A DNA stretch of 64,000 nt from the NCBI RefSeq assembly GCF_018742245.1, contig NZ_CP036132.1, positions 2,971,001-3,035,000 of the forward strand. The letters run 5' to 3'. Positions 1-8,715 of the stretch are shown piece by piece. Origin of the DNA: Bacillus mycoides. GTDB lineage: Bacteria > Bacillota > Bacilli > Bacillales > Bacillaceae_G. The notes under the pieces are model-generated. The model was not told the DNA's origin. It was given only the letters and a program-made list of their open reading frames with translations, and searched no databases. The position numbers and the translations under genes were made by a program. Within the stretch, counting starts at the first letter, position 1; each line of letters begins with the position of its first letter.

Positions 1-131
1 CTGAATTAAACGAAATCACAAAAGGTGCAGATAAAAATCCAAATAGTAAACCTTATTATATTTCTACTACTGCACTTCAAATCGCTGAGAGAACAATGCA
101 GCAATTTGTTAAAGAAGAAGAAAAATCGTAA
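1..131 (+). CDS. 3' end of an unidentified gene (partial)
   Basis: The only frame open from the left edge (reading from base 3) gives about 42 residues, ending in a charged Glu/Lys-rich tail and TAA at 129-131. A short hairpin with a T-run overlaps the stop, which supports this being a real gene end. I do not recognise the family from the tail. The next gene starts 69 bases downstream with its own ribosome binding site, so they need not be cotranscribed. Confidence 0.5.
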   Translation, partial: ELNEITKGADKNPNSKPYYISTTALQIAERTMQQFVKEEEKS

Positions 132-141
132 TACGATTTTT
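121..141 (+). terminator. Rho-independent terminator overlapping the stop of the partial gene
   Basis: AAAAATCGT (121-129) pairs with ACGATTTTT (133-141) around a 3-base loop, followed by more T. The stop codon of the upstream gene lies in the loop and stem. Confidence 0.6.
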
Positions 142-200
142 TTTACCGAGACGGTCAAATTTATTTTACCGAATAAATTTATTATAAAGGAGTAGATTAA

Positions 201-1460
201 ATGGACGTATTAAAAAACCGGAATTTCCTCTTATTATTTTTAGGGAGAATTTTTACAAACATAGGAGATAGTTTGTATTATGTAGCAGCGATGTGGCTCG
301 TATATGAACTTAGTGGTAATCCTTTTTATTCTGGATTGGCTGGTTTCCTTACATTATTACCTTCTGCATTACAATTTCTTACTGGTCCATTCGTTGATAG
401 ATGGTCAATAAAAAACACCCTCGTCATCACACAAGTTCTGCAATGCATTCTTATATTAATCATTCCTATTACACACTACTTCGACCTATTAACAGTTCAA
501 CTACTACTCATCGTTATGCCCATCGTAGCCTTTATCGAACAATTCGCCTATCCCGCACAATCAAAAGCTTTACCACTTCTACTGCATAAAACACAATTAT
601 TAAAAGGAAATTCACTCTTCTCATTTGCTTATCAAGGCATCGATTTAATTTGTACGACTCTTTCTGGAATATTAGTAGCACTACTTGGTGCCATTACTTT
701 ATATGTGATTGACTCCTTTACATTCGCAATTACTGCCCTTTTATTCTTTTCATTAAAAATGCCGAAACAAGCAGAAGCCAATACATCGCTTTCCACTAAA
801 CAATATTTCTCTGATTTAAAAGAAGGCTTTTCAATCGTCTTTCGTTCATTAATGGGCGTCTTCTTAATCGGTTCAGTTGTCGCTAATTTTTCAATTGGTA
901 TGACGATGGCGATACTTCCTTCTTTCGCTGATTCTTTAGGAGGCGTGAAATTATATGGCTTCTTTTTAGCCGCTATATCAGCCGGCAGTTTAATCGGAGC
1001 ACTATTCAGTTCATGGGTTGGTAAACATAACGTTGGCCGTGTCTCCATTATTAGCTTTGCGACTAGCGCTTTCTTTTGGTTTCTCTCTACGCTTGTACCG
1101 TTTCAATGGTTATCCATTTTTTTATTCGGCTTAGCTTGGATACCAATTGGTGCGACCAACATATTATTTGCGACAATTGGTCAAATTGTAATTCCAAACC
1201 AGTATCTTGGGCGCATCAACTCAGTCACACGAAGCATAGGTACAATCGCTATGCCGCTTGGTTCTTTAATTGGCGGATACACTGCGAATGTATTTAGTAG
1301 CCAACTCATTTTCGCGCTCGCTAGCATCGGGGTTTTATTTATTTCTCTCGTATGGCTACTTCATCCGAAATTACGGGCTTTGCCGAAAGCTGATGAAATT
1401 ACAGCGGATACTTTTGAGCTTCGGTTTAAGGAAGAACATACTAAGGGGGCAGCTTTATAA
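201..1460 (+). CDS. MFS transporter, MFS_3 / macrolide-efflux-like
   Basis: A 419-residue integral membrane protein with about 12 hydrophobic segments. It begins directly with the first membrane helix and has a basic loop after TM2 (GPFVDRWSIKN, about residue 62) like the MFS motif A. The N-terminal style (LLFLGRIFTNIGDSLYYVAAMWLV) is typical of the DHA3-like efflux branch, which exports drugs or macrolides; the substrate cannot be read from sequence. The ATG is preceded by AAAGGAG at good spacing. It is a single gene ending at a bidirectional terminator facing hssS. Confidence 0.85.
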   Translation: MDVLKNRNFLLLFLGRIFTNIGDSLYYVAAMWLVYELSGNPFYSGLAGFLTLLPSALQFLTGPFVDRWSIKNTLVITQVLQCILILIIPITHYFDLLTVQLLLIVMPIVAFIEQFAYPAQSKALPLLLHKTQLLKGNSLFSFAYQGIDLICTTLSGILVALLGAITLYVIDSFTFAITALLFFSLKMPKQAEANTSLSTKQYFSDLKEGFSIVFRSLMGVFLIGSVVANFSIGMTMAILPSFADSLGGVKLYGFFLAAISAGSLIGALFSSWVGKHNVGRVSIISFATSAFFWFLSTLVPFQWLSIFLFGLAWIPIGATNILFATIGQIVIPNQYLGRINSVTRSIGTIAMPLGSLIGGYTANVFSSQLIFALASIGVLFISLVWLLHPKLRALPKADEITADTFELRFKEEHTKGAAL

Positions 1461-1467
1461 CAAAAAA

Positions 1468-1493
1468 AAGAGGCCGTTCCAAAACAGCCTCTT
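1468..1493. terminator. Bidirectional terminator between the MFS gene and hssS
   Basis: AAGAGGC (1468-1474) pairs with GCCTCTT (1487-1493), flanked by an A-run on the left and T-rich sequence on the right. It can therefore stop transcription from both convergent genes. Confidence 0.75.
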
Positions 1494-1502
1494 CCTTTTC
1501 AT

Positions 1503-2879
1503 TTATTTCGGAAGCTCAACCTGAACAGTCGTCCCTTCCCCTTTCGTGCTATATACCGAAACGTTTCCGTTATGAAGTTCGACGATTTTCTGTACGATGG
1601 ATAATCCTAATCCACTACCTTCTACGTTTCTTGCCCTTGCTGTATCTACTTTGTAAAAACGATCAAATATACGGTCCATTTCTTCTTTTTCCATGCCGAT
1701 TCCGTTGTCTGATATAGAGATCATAACGCTAGATTCTAATTCTTCTACAACAAATTCAATCGTATCGCCATCGTTTGAAAACTTAATGCTATTCGTAAAA
1801 ATATTGCTCCATACTTGATGCAGTAAGTTTTCATCACCTTTTATAGTGATGTCCGGTACATCAAATTCGACGGCTATATCTTTTTCACGCCATTTCCATT
1901 CGAGCATAAAAATGACGTCTTTAATTTGTTTTTGTAAGTGAAACTCTTTAATTTGTAGAACTTTTTCTTCTTTATCTAATGAAGCGAGCGTAAGTAACTG
2001 TTTACATAAACTAGACATCCGCTTACTTTCACCCTCAATAATTTTCAAGTAACGTTTTCTTTCCTCTTCACTCATATTCTCCGATTGTAATGTTTTCGAA
2101 AAACCTTGTATCGAAGAAAGTGGAGATTGAAATTCATGAGAAACGTTCGAAACGAACTCTTGTCTCATTTGATCTAATTCTTTAATACTTTTCGTCATCT
2201 TTTGAAAATTAGTTGCCAGTGTACCAATTTCATCTTTTCGGTTTTCATCTAATTCGATATCATATTCACCACTTGCAATCTTTTGAGTCGCTTTCGTAAA
2301 TGTTCGAATTGGACGAACGATATAACCTGCTGCAATCGCTATAAAAATGATACTTAATACAACGATGAAACTAAGTAATACCGCTAGAAAAATTCTCATC
2401 TCACCAAATTGTTGCTGAATGTCAGGGCGAATGAATAAAGCGTACTGTTTATCACCGTGTTTTAATGGGACACCGACACTATTAATTAATTCATTATCGA
2501 AAAACCCTGTAATGAACAAGCGGGTTGGATATGTGGAAACGCCATTAAACGTTTCACCTTGCAATACTTTATGAACTGTATCATCACTAATTGTTATCTT
2601 ACGAAACGCATTCCCAATACGCTTTCCATGATTTTCGTCATCTACAATATAAATTTCATATCCTAATTTCGCAATAGACTGTAAGTATGCCTCTTTATTC
2701 TCTTCACTTTGCTTTTCATATAATGATTTTACTTCCTCAGCATACATTAAAATCTTTTCACTATTGTACGGTTTTAACTTCACTTGATAATATACATTCG
2801 TTAATAAAAAGCCAATTATACTACTAAGTAGCATAATCCCGACCGTCATAAAAACAAATCTAGAATACAATGATTTCAT
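1503..2879 (-). CDS. hssS: Heme sensor histidine kinase HssS
   Basis: A 458-residue membrane histidine kinase. TM1 is about residues 8-31, followed by an extracytoplasmic sensor (about 32-162), TM2 (about 163-187), HAMP, a DHp domain with the phospho-accepting His248 in SHEFQSPL, and a HATPase domain with N, G1 (DNGIGM), F and G2 (GSGLGL) boxes. The conserved sensor stretch LFITGFFDN and IRPDI match staphylococcal HssS as I remember it, and His248 lies where HssS has its histidine. In Bacillus and Staphylococcus HssS senses heme toxicity and phosphorylates HssR, which activates the HrtAB efflux pump. The gene follows hssR with a 1-base gap, so the two are translationally coupled. Confidence 0.85.
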   Translation of the reverse strand: MKSLYSRFVFMTVGIMLLSSIIGFLLTNVYYQVKLKPYNSEKILMYAEEVKSLYEKQSEENKEAYLQSIAKLGYEIYIVDDENHGKRIGNAFRKITISDDTVHKVLQGETFNGVSTYPTRLFITGFFDNELINSVGVPLKHGDKQYALFIRPDIQQQFGEMRIFLAVLLSFIVVLSIIFIAIAAGYIVRPIRTFTKATQKIASGEYDIELDENRKDEIGTLATNFQKMTKSIKELDQMRQEFVSNVSHEFQSPLSSIQGFSKTLQSENMSEEERKRYLKIIEGESKRMSSLCKQLLTLASLDKEEKVLQIKEFHLQKQIKDVIFMLEWKWREKDIAVEFDVPDITIKGDENLLHQVWSNIFTNSIKFSNDGDTIEFVVEELESSVMISISDNGIGMEKEEMDRIFDRFYKVDTARARNVEGSGLGLSIVQKIVELHNGNVSVYSTKGEGTTVQVELPK

Positions 2880-2880
2880 C

Positions 2881-3558
2881 TTATTTCAACTCCAACTTAT
2901 AACCGAGTCCACGTACTGTTGTAATTTGAAAATCATCTGTTCGTTTTGAGAAACGATCTCTAAGTCGCTTCACATGAACATCAACCGTTCGTTCATCCCC
3001 TTCAAAATCCATTCCCCATACTAACTCAATTAATTCTTCTCTTGAAAATGTTCTTCCAGGATAACTAGCAAGTTGCGATAATAATTCAAATTCCTTCAGT
3101 GGTAATAAAATCGTCTGACCGTTACACTTCACTTCAAACCCTTTTCGGTCAATTGTCGTCCCGTGCAGCGTAATAATATCAGCACTCAGCATTTGATAAC
3201 GACGCAATAATGCTTTCATGCGGAAAATTACTTCAGCTGGTTCAAATGGTTTCACAATATAATCGTCCGTGCCAGAAATGAATCCTTTTTCTTTATCAAC
3301 TAACTGATCTTTTGCAGTTAATAATATAACAGGTATATCATGATACTTCCTGATTTCTTCACATAACGTATAGCCATCAATAAACGGCATCATAATATCC
3401 ACTATCGCAAGATGAATATTTTCTTTCTCTAATATGCCTTGAGCTACCTTCCCATCTTCAGCCTCAAAAACTTTAAACCCCTCTTTTTGTAAATGGTAAT
3501 GTAACAACTCTCTAATATGCTTGTCATCATCAGCTAATAAAATATGTATCATCTTCAT
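2881..3558 (-). CDS. hssR: Heme response regulator HssR (OmpR/PhoB family)
   Basis: A 225-residue response regulator. The receiver domain (about 1-115) has the acidic pocket ADDD and phospho-Asp54 in VDIMMP. The signature ISGTDDYIVKPF is shared with HssR. A C-terminal winged helix (about 130-223) contains the typical RTVDVHVKRLRDR recognition region. It sits first in an hssR-hssS operon. The hrtAB pump genes it is known to control are not adjacent, and I saw no obvious direct-repeat HssR box in the 228 bases upstream. The start is the first of two in-frame ATGs, with GAGAGGG about 5 bases upstream; the second is 6 bases in. Confidence 0.87.
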   Translation of the reverse strand: MKMIHILLADDDKHIRELLHYHLQKEGFKVFEAEDGKVAQGILEKENIHLAIVDIMMPFIDGYTLCEEIRKYHDIPVILLTAKDQLVDKEKGFISGTDDYIVKPFEPAEVIFRMKALLRRYQMLSADIITLHGTTIDRKGFEVKCNGQTILLPLKEFELLSQLASYPGRTFSREELIELVWGMDFEGDERTVDVHVKRLRDRFSKRTDDFQITTVRGLGYKLELK

Positions 3559-3706
3559 TAAACCCTCTCTTGTTCATCCTTCTACATTCTTACATTAAGA
3601 AACAATTGGATTTTTTGCAAGAAAAAGAAAAACAAACTGCTATTTGTTTTTTTGAATAAGAGTTGATAAATAGTAATCTTTACGCCAACATTTTACTGTA
3701 CATAAA

Positions 3707-3747
3707 AAGAATCTATTTTGAAAAAAGATGATTCAAAATAGATTCTT
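3707..3747 (-). terminator. Terminator of the YitT gene
   Basis: A perfect 16-bp stem (3707-3722 with 3732-3747) with a 9-base loop. On the minus strand it is followed by a run of five T. It lies just downstream of the YitT-family stop and upstream of hssR. Confidence 0.85.
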
Positions 3748-3786
3748 GCATTTTAGTATTCAGATTTTTTTAATAAAAAACAATTT

Positions 3787-4626
3787 CTAAGCCTTCGAAA
3801 TATCAACAAATCCTTCTCCAAATACGTCACGAACATCGTGTATAGCGATGAACGCAGCCGGATCCGTAGTTTGAACAATCCGTTTTAGCTTCACTACTTC
3901 TTGCTTATTAATAACAATATAAAGAATTTCCTTCGGAGTTTTCGTGTAATAGCCATGACCTGAGTACACGGTAACCCCTCTGCCCATTAAGGTAGTCACC
4001 TTCCCGGCAATTTCATTCGGGTTATCAGAAATAATCGTAATAGCCTTTTTCGGATTTAAACCTTCAATTACAAATTCCATCACTTTCGTTCCTACATATA
4101 GCATAATAATTGTCAGCATCAGTTTTTCTGCACCAATGATGAAATAAGATGAAAACGCAACAATTAGATCGAAGAACAATAGACCATAACTAATGCTCCA
4201 GCCTAAATACTTATGTGTCATCCTTGCTAAGATGGTAGTACCTGCTGTTGTTCCGCCAACACGAATAATTAGACCAATCCCGCATCCGATAAATATTCCT
4301 CCGAAAATGGCATTTACGAGCATTTCATCCGAAGTAATATACCAGCCCTCTGTCAAATGAAGAAATAGCGAGTTAGTAACTACGGCAATGATCGTATAAA
4401 TTGTTGTTATCTTATTCAAAAATTTATAGCCAGCTATTAACAAAAACGCGTTTAGAATTAAGTTGACTAAGCCTGGTGACCATTCAAATAAATAGTAGGT
4501 AATAATCGTGATACCCGTTACCCCGCCTTCACCAAACTCGTTCGGGATAACAAACAAATTCACACCTAATGCAAAAAGGAATGCACCAATAATAATAAAA
4601 ATAATGTCTGTCGTTCTTTTCTTCAT
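3787..4626 (-). CDS. YitT family membrane protein (DUF161 + DUF2179)
   Basis: About 279 residues. Five to six transmembrane helices form the N-terminal YitT/DUF161 region, which includes the conserved NxFVIPNEFGEGGVTG and GGTTAGTTILA stretches. A soluble C-terminal DUF2179 domain (about the last 65 residues; GRGVTVYSGHGYYT) resembles PII/ACT-like folds. The exact function of the family is unknown. The start is placed at ATG 4626 because AGTGAGG lies six bases upstream. A GTG at 4638 is in frame but lacks a ribosome binding site. Confidence 0.85.
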   Translation of the reverse strand: MKKRTTDIIFIIIGAFLFALGVNLFVIPNEFGEGGVTGITIITYYLFEWSPGLVNLILNAFLLIAGYKFLNKITTIYTIIAVVTNSLFLHLTEGWYITSDEMLVNAIFGGIFIGCGIGLIIRVGGTTAGTTILARMTHKYLGWSISYGLLFFDLIVAFSSYFIIGAEKLMLTIIMLYVGTKVMEFVIEGLNPKKAITIISDNPNEIAGKVTTLMGRGVTVYSGHGYYTKTPKEILYIVINKQEVVKLKRIVQTTDPAAFIAIHDVRDVFGEGFVDISKA

Positions 4627-4639
4627 ACAGTACCTCACT

Positions 4640-4975
4640 TCTTATGTAAATATTTATTCTGTCATAAACTCTCACCATTATATCGTGGAATATTCAAATC
4701 GAACAGTGGTTTGTTTTTATTTTAATATAGGATGATAAACAAACTTTTCCTATATCCACATGTAATTAAAAAAGTAAAACAACTGTATTTATTATGTACT
4801 ACAAATAAAATTTTGATTTCACACGCAATTGACGCTTAAAAATGAATATGAACACTCACTCACACCAACTTCGAATACAAAACAAATAGGCGAAGCTATA
4901 GAATAGACTTCGCATCAAACATGTGATCACAGAGATTTATATGAGATTTTATATTCATACATTCCAGAAATAAAT
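4640..4975. other. Intergenic region with one short hairpin
   Basis: No convincing coding sequence. The only structure noted is GCGAAG (4890-4895) / CTTCGC (4908-4913). It has no T-run, so it is not called a terminator. The yitT promoter is expected here, but I could not fix boxes with confidence. Confidence 0.4.
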
Positions 4976-5245
4976 TTACTTATCTTTCTCCATATATTTT
5001 TTAATCTTTCGTTCTTCCCACTCTTTTCCGAATATCCCAAATGGAAAAGTTGTCAAACCGTGTATAACGATACCGATCCCCCAACCTCCAAGTGGATATA
5101 AAAACCATAATTTGCTTGAATCAGAGCTTACATTTATAAAAAAAAGCATTAAGTTAACTAGTATATAAACCGTTAAATGAATGTAAAACGCTTTTAAATT
5201 TTCCACCCTTTTTTTAGCTCGTAAATAAATCTCATCTCGCTCCAT
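4976..5245 (-). CDS. 2TM domain-containing small membrane protein
   Basis: An 89-residue protein with an N-terminal basic amphipathic stretch (AKKRVENLKAFYIHL), two hydrophobic helices (about 21-40 and 47-66), the linker motif YPLGGWGIGIVIHGL, and a charged tail WEERKIKKYMEKD. This arrangement is the 2TM (PF13239) pattern, also found fused to LytTR regulators and kinases. Here it stands alone with AGAGGTG before the ATG. Molecular role unknown. Confidence 0.75.
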   Translation of the reverse strand: MERDEIYLRAKKRVENLKAFYIHLTVYILVNLMLFFINVSSDSSKLWFLYPLGGWGIGIVIHGLTTFPFGIFGKEWEERKIKKYMEKDK

Positions 5246-5347
5246 ATATAAACACCTCTTTCATTATTGTATTTTTTAAACTCGCTCCGATTTAAACATC
5301 ATATTCTAATCGAAAATCCCTTATTCTCAAAAAATACAAAAGAAAAA

Positions 5348-5391
5348 AGTACCGAGCAAATCGTCATACACATGATCATTTGCTCGGTACT
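5348..5391 (-). terminator. Strong terminator of the secreted protein gene
   Basis: A perfect 14-bp stem AGTACCGAGCAAAT (5348-5361) / 5378-5391. On the minus strand it is followed by six T, about 30 bases after the stop of the 5424-6008 gene. Confidence 0.9.
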
Positions 5392-5423
5392 CCGTGATAC
5401 ATTTGTTATTTACAGAAGTCTAA

Positions 5424-6008
5424 TTAAGACCAAATCCAAACATCATCATTATTTTCAACGTTGCTCTTTACCTCATGAACTTTTTCAATGTTGTCCGTTG
5501 TGTTCCAGTTAATAGAACTTCCGCCCCAGCCCACATACTTCATATCAATTTTTACTTTCTCACCCGTATTAAATACTTGTCCCTTTGTTAAGAAAACATC
5601 AATAATAACTTTCTTCCCATTTATCGATGGATACTCAACTACGACATATTTAGTAGAAACGTCTCCGTCTTCTTTCATGTGCATGCCTAATTTATTTGAC
5701 GTATTTTCAACTGTATTTGCAATCATATATTCCGTAAAATTACGCATCATAGATCCAGTAGCTTTAACCTCATCCCCTACTTTCACATTTGAAAGGGAAT
5801 CCATATACACACTAACAGGTTCTTCATATTGCTTAGATTTTACGACAATTACACCTTTATCTACTTCTATTACTCGTCCTTCTAACGTCGAGAAATTCGA
5901 CTCAATAGAAGCCGCACTCGCTTTTGACAGTTCTAATCCTGGTAAATTCGTTCCTGATAATGCTGCGATCCCTAAAGCACCTGCTAAAATTAATTTTTTC
6001 ATACCCAT
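5424..6008 (-). CDS. Secreted protein of unknown function (DUF3221-like, OB-fold style)
   Basis: 194 residues. A Sec signal peptide (MKKLILAGALGIAALSGTNL) is followed by SKASAA-like cleavage around residue 33, and then a short beta-rich mature protein. The pattern STLEGRVIEVDKGVIVVKS and VKVGDEVKATG resembles small OB-like domains found in many Bacillus exported proteins. No catalytic motif is visible. It is monocistronic, between a candidate sigma-A promoter (6071-6100) and a strong terminator. Confidence 0.65.
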   Translation of the reverse strand: MGMKKLILAGALGIAALSGTNLPGLELSKASAASIESNFSTLEGRVIEVDKGVIVVKSKQYEEPVSVYMDSLSNVKVGDEVKATGSMMRNFTEYMIANTVENTSNKLGMHMKEDGDVSTKYVVVEYPSINGKKVIIDVFLTKGQVFNTGEKVKIDMKYVGWGGSSINWNTTDNIEKVHEVKSNVENNDDVWIWS

Positions 6009-6070
6009 TATGAAACATCTCCATTCATGATGATTTTATTTTTTCGATTGGATACGACCAACATGTAACC

Positions 6071-6100
6071 ATTATAGTTACACGTTATAAAGAATAGCAA
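6071..6100 (-). promoter_or_regulatory. Candidate sigma-A promoter with an overlapping palindrome
   Basis: On the minus strand TTGCTA (6100-6095), an 18-base spacer and TATAAT (6076-6071) precede the secreted-protein gene. The -10 box lies inside an inverted repeat TGTAAC-N7-GTTACA (about 6064-6082), which could be an operator. The core ACCATTATAGTT recurs upstream of rap (about 7210-7221). Confidence 0.5.
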
Positions 6101-6475
6101 TCACTTTTCTCATGCAATGTTACATACTGTATTTTTCAAATATTCAGTAATATAACTAGATTCTCGAATTACAAAAGTTGATTCAAAGCTAAGATAACCT
6201 TATGAGCACGGTATAAAGAAATTAAAAGCAGTTTTCGGTCTTAAAGTTAGCGAATACCTTTATAAAAACTCAATCAAAATCTATTCAACCAATTGAAAAA
6301 ATGGCTTTTGTCGAAATTTATTTTTATAAAATTCAAATTTCAAGGAGGTTTTACAAAATCTTACACAGAATCATTCGTATATCGTAATGTAATTGGTAAT
6401 TTTTTACGATTCATTTCATTTTATCTACCACGTTTAGACAAAATGGAAAAAACAATACAAAAGGAGAGATATAGA

Positions 6476-6952
6476 TTGAAAAGAAAAATTGGTACAGCTG
6501 TTGTAGGATTATCAGTACTTGGTTTTGGTCTTTTTGGTGTAAACATTGGGGATGGAGGCATTGTAAAAGCTGAACACGGCGATGTTCCTGCTCCGAAATT
6601 AGAAAATCATGGTGACTACGGCGGCGCTCCTGCTTATGATCATGGAAGACCTCCAGCTCCGAAATTAGATTCACATGGAGATTCATGGGCTCCTGCCTTT
6701 AATATTGGCGATACGCCTGCTCCGAAACTAGAAGCACATGGGGAAACAGCACCAAAGTTAGATGCCCGTGGCGACACTGGTGGGGCTCCTGCCTATAACA
6801 TCGGGGATACTCCTTCTCCTAAACTAGATTCACACGGCAATACTGGCGGTGCTCCTGCTTATAATATTGGTGAGGGCGGCGGTGCTCCGAAGCAAGAGGG
6901 GCATGAACATTTTCCAACTCCGAAACTAGAAGCTCACGGTGAAACTATTTAA
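6476..6952 (+). CDS. Phr-like secreted peptide precursor with tandem repeats (orphan, no Rap partner upstream)
   Basis: 158 residues read from TTG 6476, which has AAGGAGAG seven bases upstream; the longer in-frame extension to 6293 has no such site. An N-terminal signal peptide (about 1-30, ending near VKAEHG) is followed by a low-complexity mature part. This contains about six copies of a PAPKL(E/D)xHG unit and three or four copies of a GGAPAYNIG unit preceded by GDY, GDT or GNT. The signal peptide style and the GGAPAY...GGGAP stretch match the Phr precursor at 8357-8575, whose GHTGG pentapeptide is aligned with GDYGG, GDTGG and GNTGG here. The inference is a multi-copy Phr-type signalling peptide precursor. 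An alternative is a repeat-rich exported protein unrelated to Rap signalling. A terminator follows immediately. Confidence 0.65.
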   Translation: MKRKIGTAVVGLSVLGFGLFGVNIGDGGIVKAEHGDVPAPKLENHGDYGGAPAYDHGRPPAPKLDSHGDSWAPAFNIGDTPAPKLEAHGETAPKLDARGDTGGAPAYNIGDTPSPKLDSHGNTGGAPAYNIGEGGGAPKQEGHEHFPTPKLEAHGETI

Positions 6953-6956
6953 CACA

Positions 6957-6984
6957 AAAACCCTAGCCATGTAGCTAGGGTTTT
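6957..6984 (+). terminator. Terminator of the repeat-rich Phr-like gene
   Basis: An 11-bp stem AAAACCCTAGC (6957-6967) / GCTAGGGTTTT (6974-6984) with a 6-base loop. A close relative of this hairpin follows the Phr-like remnant at 37279. Confidence 0.85.
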
Positions 6985-7256
6985 ACCTTCTCATCCTATT
7001 CACATCTCATGCAAACTTTCTCAACTTTTATTTTAGTACTGTGCATGTGACATCATTTTATTAAGATTCTATAGTCGATCGTGGTCCCGTTTCTCCCTAA
7101 AAAATAGCCAGCACCATAAAAACACATGGACTGACAGGTTTTATCCATCTATAAAATTCAGAATATTATTTATCAATAAAAAATTACAAATAATCACTTT
7201 TAATTGTGTTACCATTATAGTTGCAACTATATAAAAGAATATAAAGGGGGGCTATT

Positions 7257-8360
7257 ATGAACATTTCATTAAAGGGACATACATATACAACAAAACATTT
7301 AGAAGCTTGGTACCATGCAATCTTAACGCAAAACGTTAAGGAAGCACAAGTTCAGTTTCAAGAAGCTACAAAAGAACATGAGGAAATGCTTTTGAAAGAA
7401 ACCGAAACAATTCCACTCTATCATTTATATTACGCATTACTCCAGTTCCGACATACAGCTCTGACAGATGGACTATCAATCACGAAAGATAGTTTTCAAA
7501 TCATAGAAGACCAGGAAAAACCAGAAGATAAACACTTATCTTATCTATATCATTATTATAAAGCGATTCATTTTGCAGCAATTAATCATTATCAAGAAGC
7601 AGAAGAATATTTCTTAAAAGCACAGGCACTTTTATCCGGACACAGTCAGATTGAACAGGCTGATTTCTATTACCGATACGCAGCTTATCATTGTCACCAA
7701 CAACAACCGAGTTTTGCGATTGTAAATGCTTCTAAAGCATTAGAAATTTTTGAAACGCAACACGGATGTGAAAGAAATATTTCTTCCTGTTTAAGTGTAC
7801 TTGGTGCTTCTTATGTAGACGTTGGACATTTTGAACAAGCTGAAGAAAGCTATAACAAAGCGTTAGATATTCTCCAGAAATTAAATGAAGAATCATTACA
7901 ACTGTATGTACGCGGTAACCTAGGACATTTATACGCTAGCCAGAATCTATCTGAAGAAGCGATTCGTCACTTGACACAGGTCGTTGAAAAAATCCCTTCT
8001 CACTACAAAGCTATATTCTTACTTGCACAAGAACATGAAAAATTAGGACATACAGAAAAAGCGAACGATTACATTAAAATAGGAAATCAAATCGTGTCTA
8101 ACTTAGATAATGAAGAGCACAAACATCACTTTGCTATATTAGAAGCTTTCATGAATCAAACTGAATTAGACAAAATTGAACCGATTGTTTTAGAAGGAAT
8201 TGAATACTTCACTAAAGAATCTTTATATATATTTGTTTCTGAGTATCTTGAAAAGCTAGCTCTTGCGTTTTATAACAAACAACAACATGAGAAAGCAAGT
8301 TTATACTTCTTTAATAGTACAGTAGCAAAAAAATCAAATGAAAGAGGGTTAAAGAAATGA
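7257..8360 (+). CDS. Rap family TPR protein (aspartyl phosphatase / response-regulator inhibitor)
   Basis: 367 residues, the usual Rap length. An N-terminal helical bundle (about 1-70) is followed by about six TPR-like repeats (for example YYKAIHFAAINHYQEAEEYF and VLGASYVDVGHFEQAEESY), as in Bacillus RapA/RapH. Rap proteins dephosphorylate Spo0F or block DNA-binding regulators, and are inhibited by cognate Phr pentapeptides that bind in the TPR groove. GGGGGG lies upstream of the ATG. The stop overlaps the start of a phr gene (ATGA), the classic rap-phr cassette. The regulated target cannot be told from sequence. Confidence 0.9.
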   Translation: MNISLKGHTYTTKHLEAWYHAILTQNVKEAQVQFQEATKEHEEMLLKETETIPLYHLYYALLQFRHTALTDGLSITKDSFQIIEDQEKPEDKHLSYLYHYYKAIHFAAINHYQEAEEYFLKAQALLSGHSQIEQADFYYRYAAYHCHQQQPSFAIVNASKALEIFETQHGCERNISSCLSVLGASYVDVGHFEQAEESYNKALDILQKLNEESLQLYVRGNLGHLYASQNLSEEAIRHLTQVVEKIPSHYKAIFLLAQEHEKLGHTEKANDYIKIGNQIVSNLDNEEHKHHFAILEAFMNQTELDKIEPIVLEGIEYFTKESLYIFVSEYLEKLALAFYNKQQHEKASLYFFNSTVAKKSNERGLKK

Positions 8361-8575
8361 AAAAAACAATTGGTAAAATCGCTTTAGGTATTGCATTTAC
8401 GGGTATTGCTGCATTTGGCTTAAACGCAGGTTTCACGAACCAAGCTGGACATACTCACTTCCCATCTCCACCAGCTCCTTCTTTTTCTGAGGGACATACT
8501 GGAGGCGCTCCTGCTTATAGTATAGGCGACGGCGGCGGCGCCCCTGCTAATTCTGAACATGGTACAGGTATTTAA
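8357..8575 (+). CDS. Phr signalling peptide precursor containing GHTGG
   Basis: A 72-residue prepeptide. The signal sequence MKKTIGKIALGIAFTGIAAF runs to about residue 30, followed by a Gly/Pro/Ala-rich mature part with SEGHTGGAPAYSIGD and GGGAPANSEHGTGI. The pentapeptide GHTGG is the one I recall as the active Phr peptide of the B. anthracis pXO1 Rap BXA0205. The start overlaps the rap stop by 4 bases, so the two are co-translated. The expected path is export, proteolytic maturation, re-import by Opp and inhibition of the adjacent Rap. Confidence 0.85.
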   Translation: MKKTIGKIALGIAFTGIAAFGLNAGFTNQAGHTHFPSPPAPSFSEGHTGGAPAYSIGDGGGAPANSEHGTGI

Positions 8576-8715
8576 GTTACCAAAATTGAAATCTATTTAG
8601 TTTTCAATTTCCATATCTATACGGAAACCATTCAATTTAGCAAATATTATGTATTCCATTGTGCTACACTGTAACCGAGAGAAATCTCCAATACATATGT
8701 GGTTTTCAAGTCTAA

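Noticed and set aside
401..589. Second rightward frame inside the first MFS gene
   Set aside because: A shadow of the real coding frame; many similar overlapping frames elsewhere were left out for the same reason.
6293..6475. In-frame 61-codon N-terminal extension of the repeat-rich Phr-like protein
   Set aside because: No ribosome binding site at the upstream starts, no signal-peptide logic, while TTG 6476 has an ideal AAGGAGAG; treated as untranslated leader.
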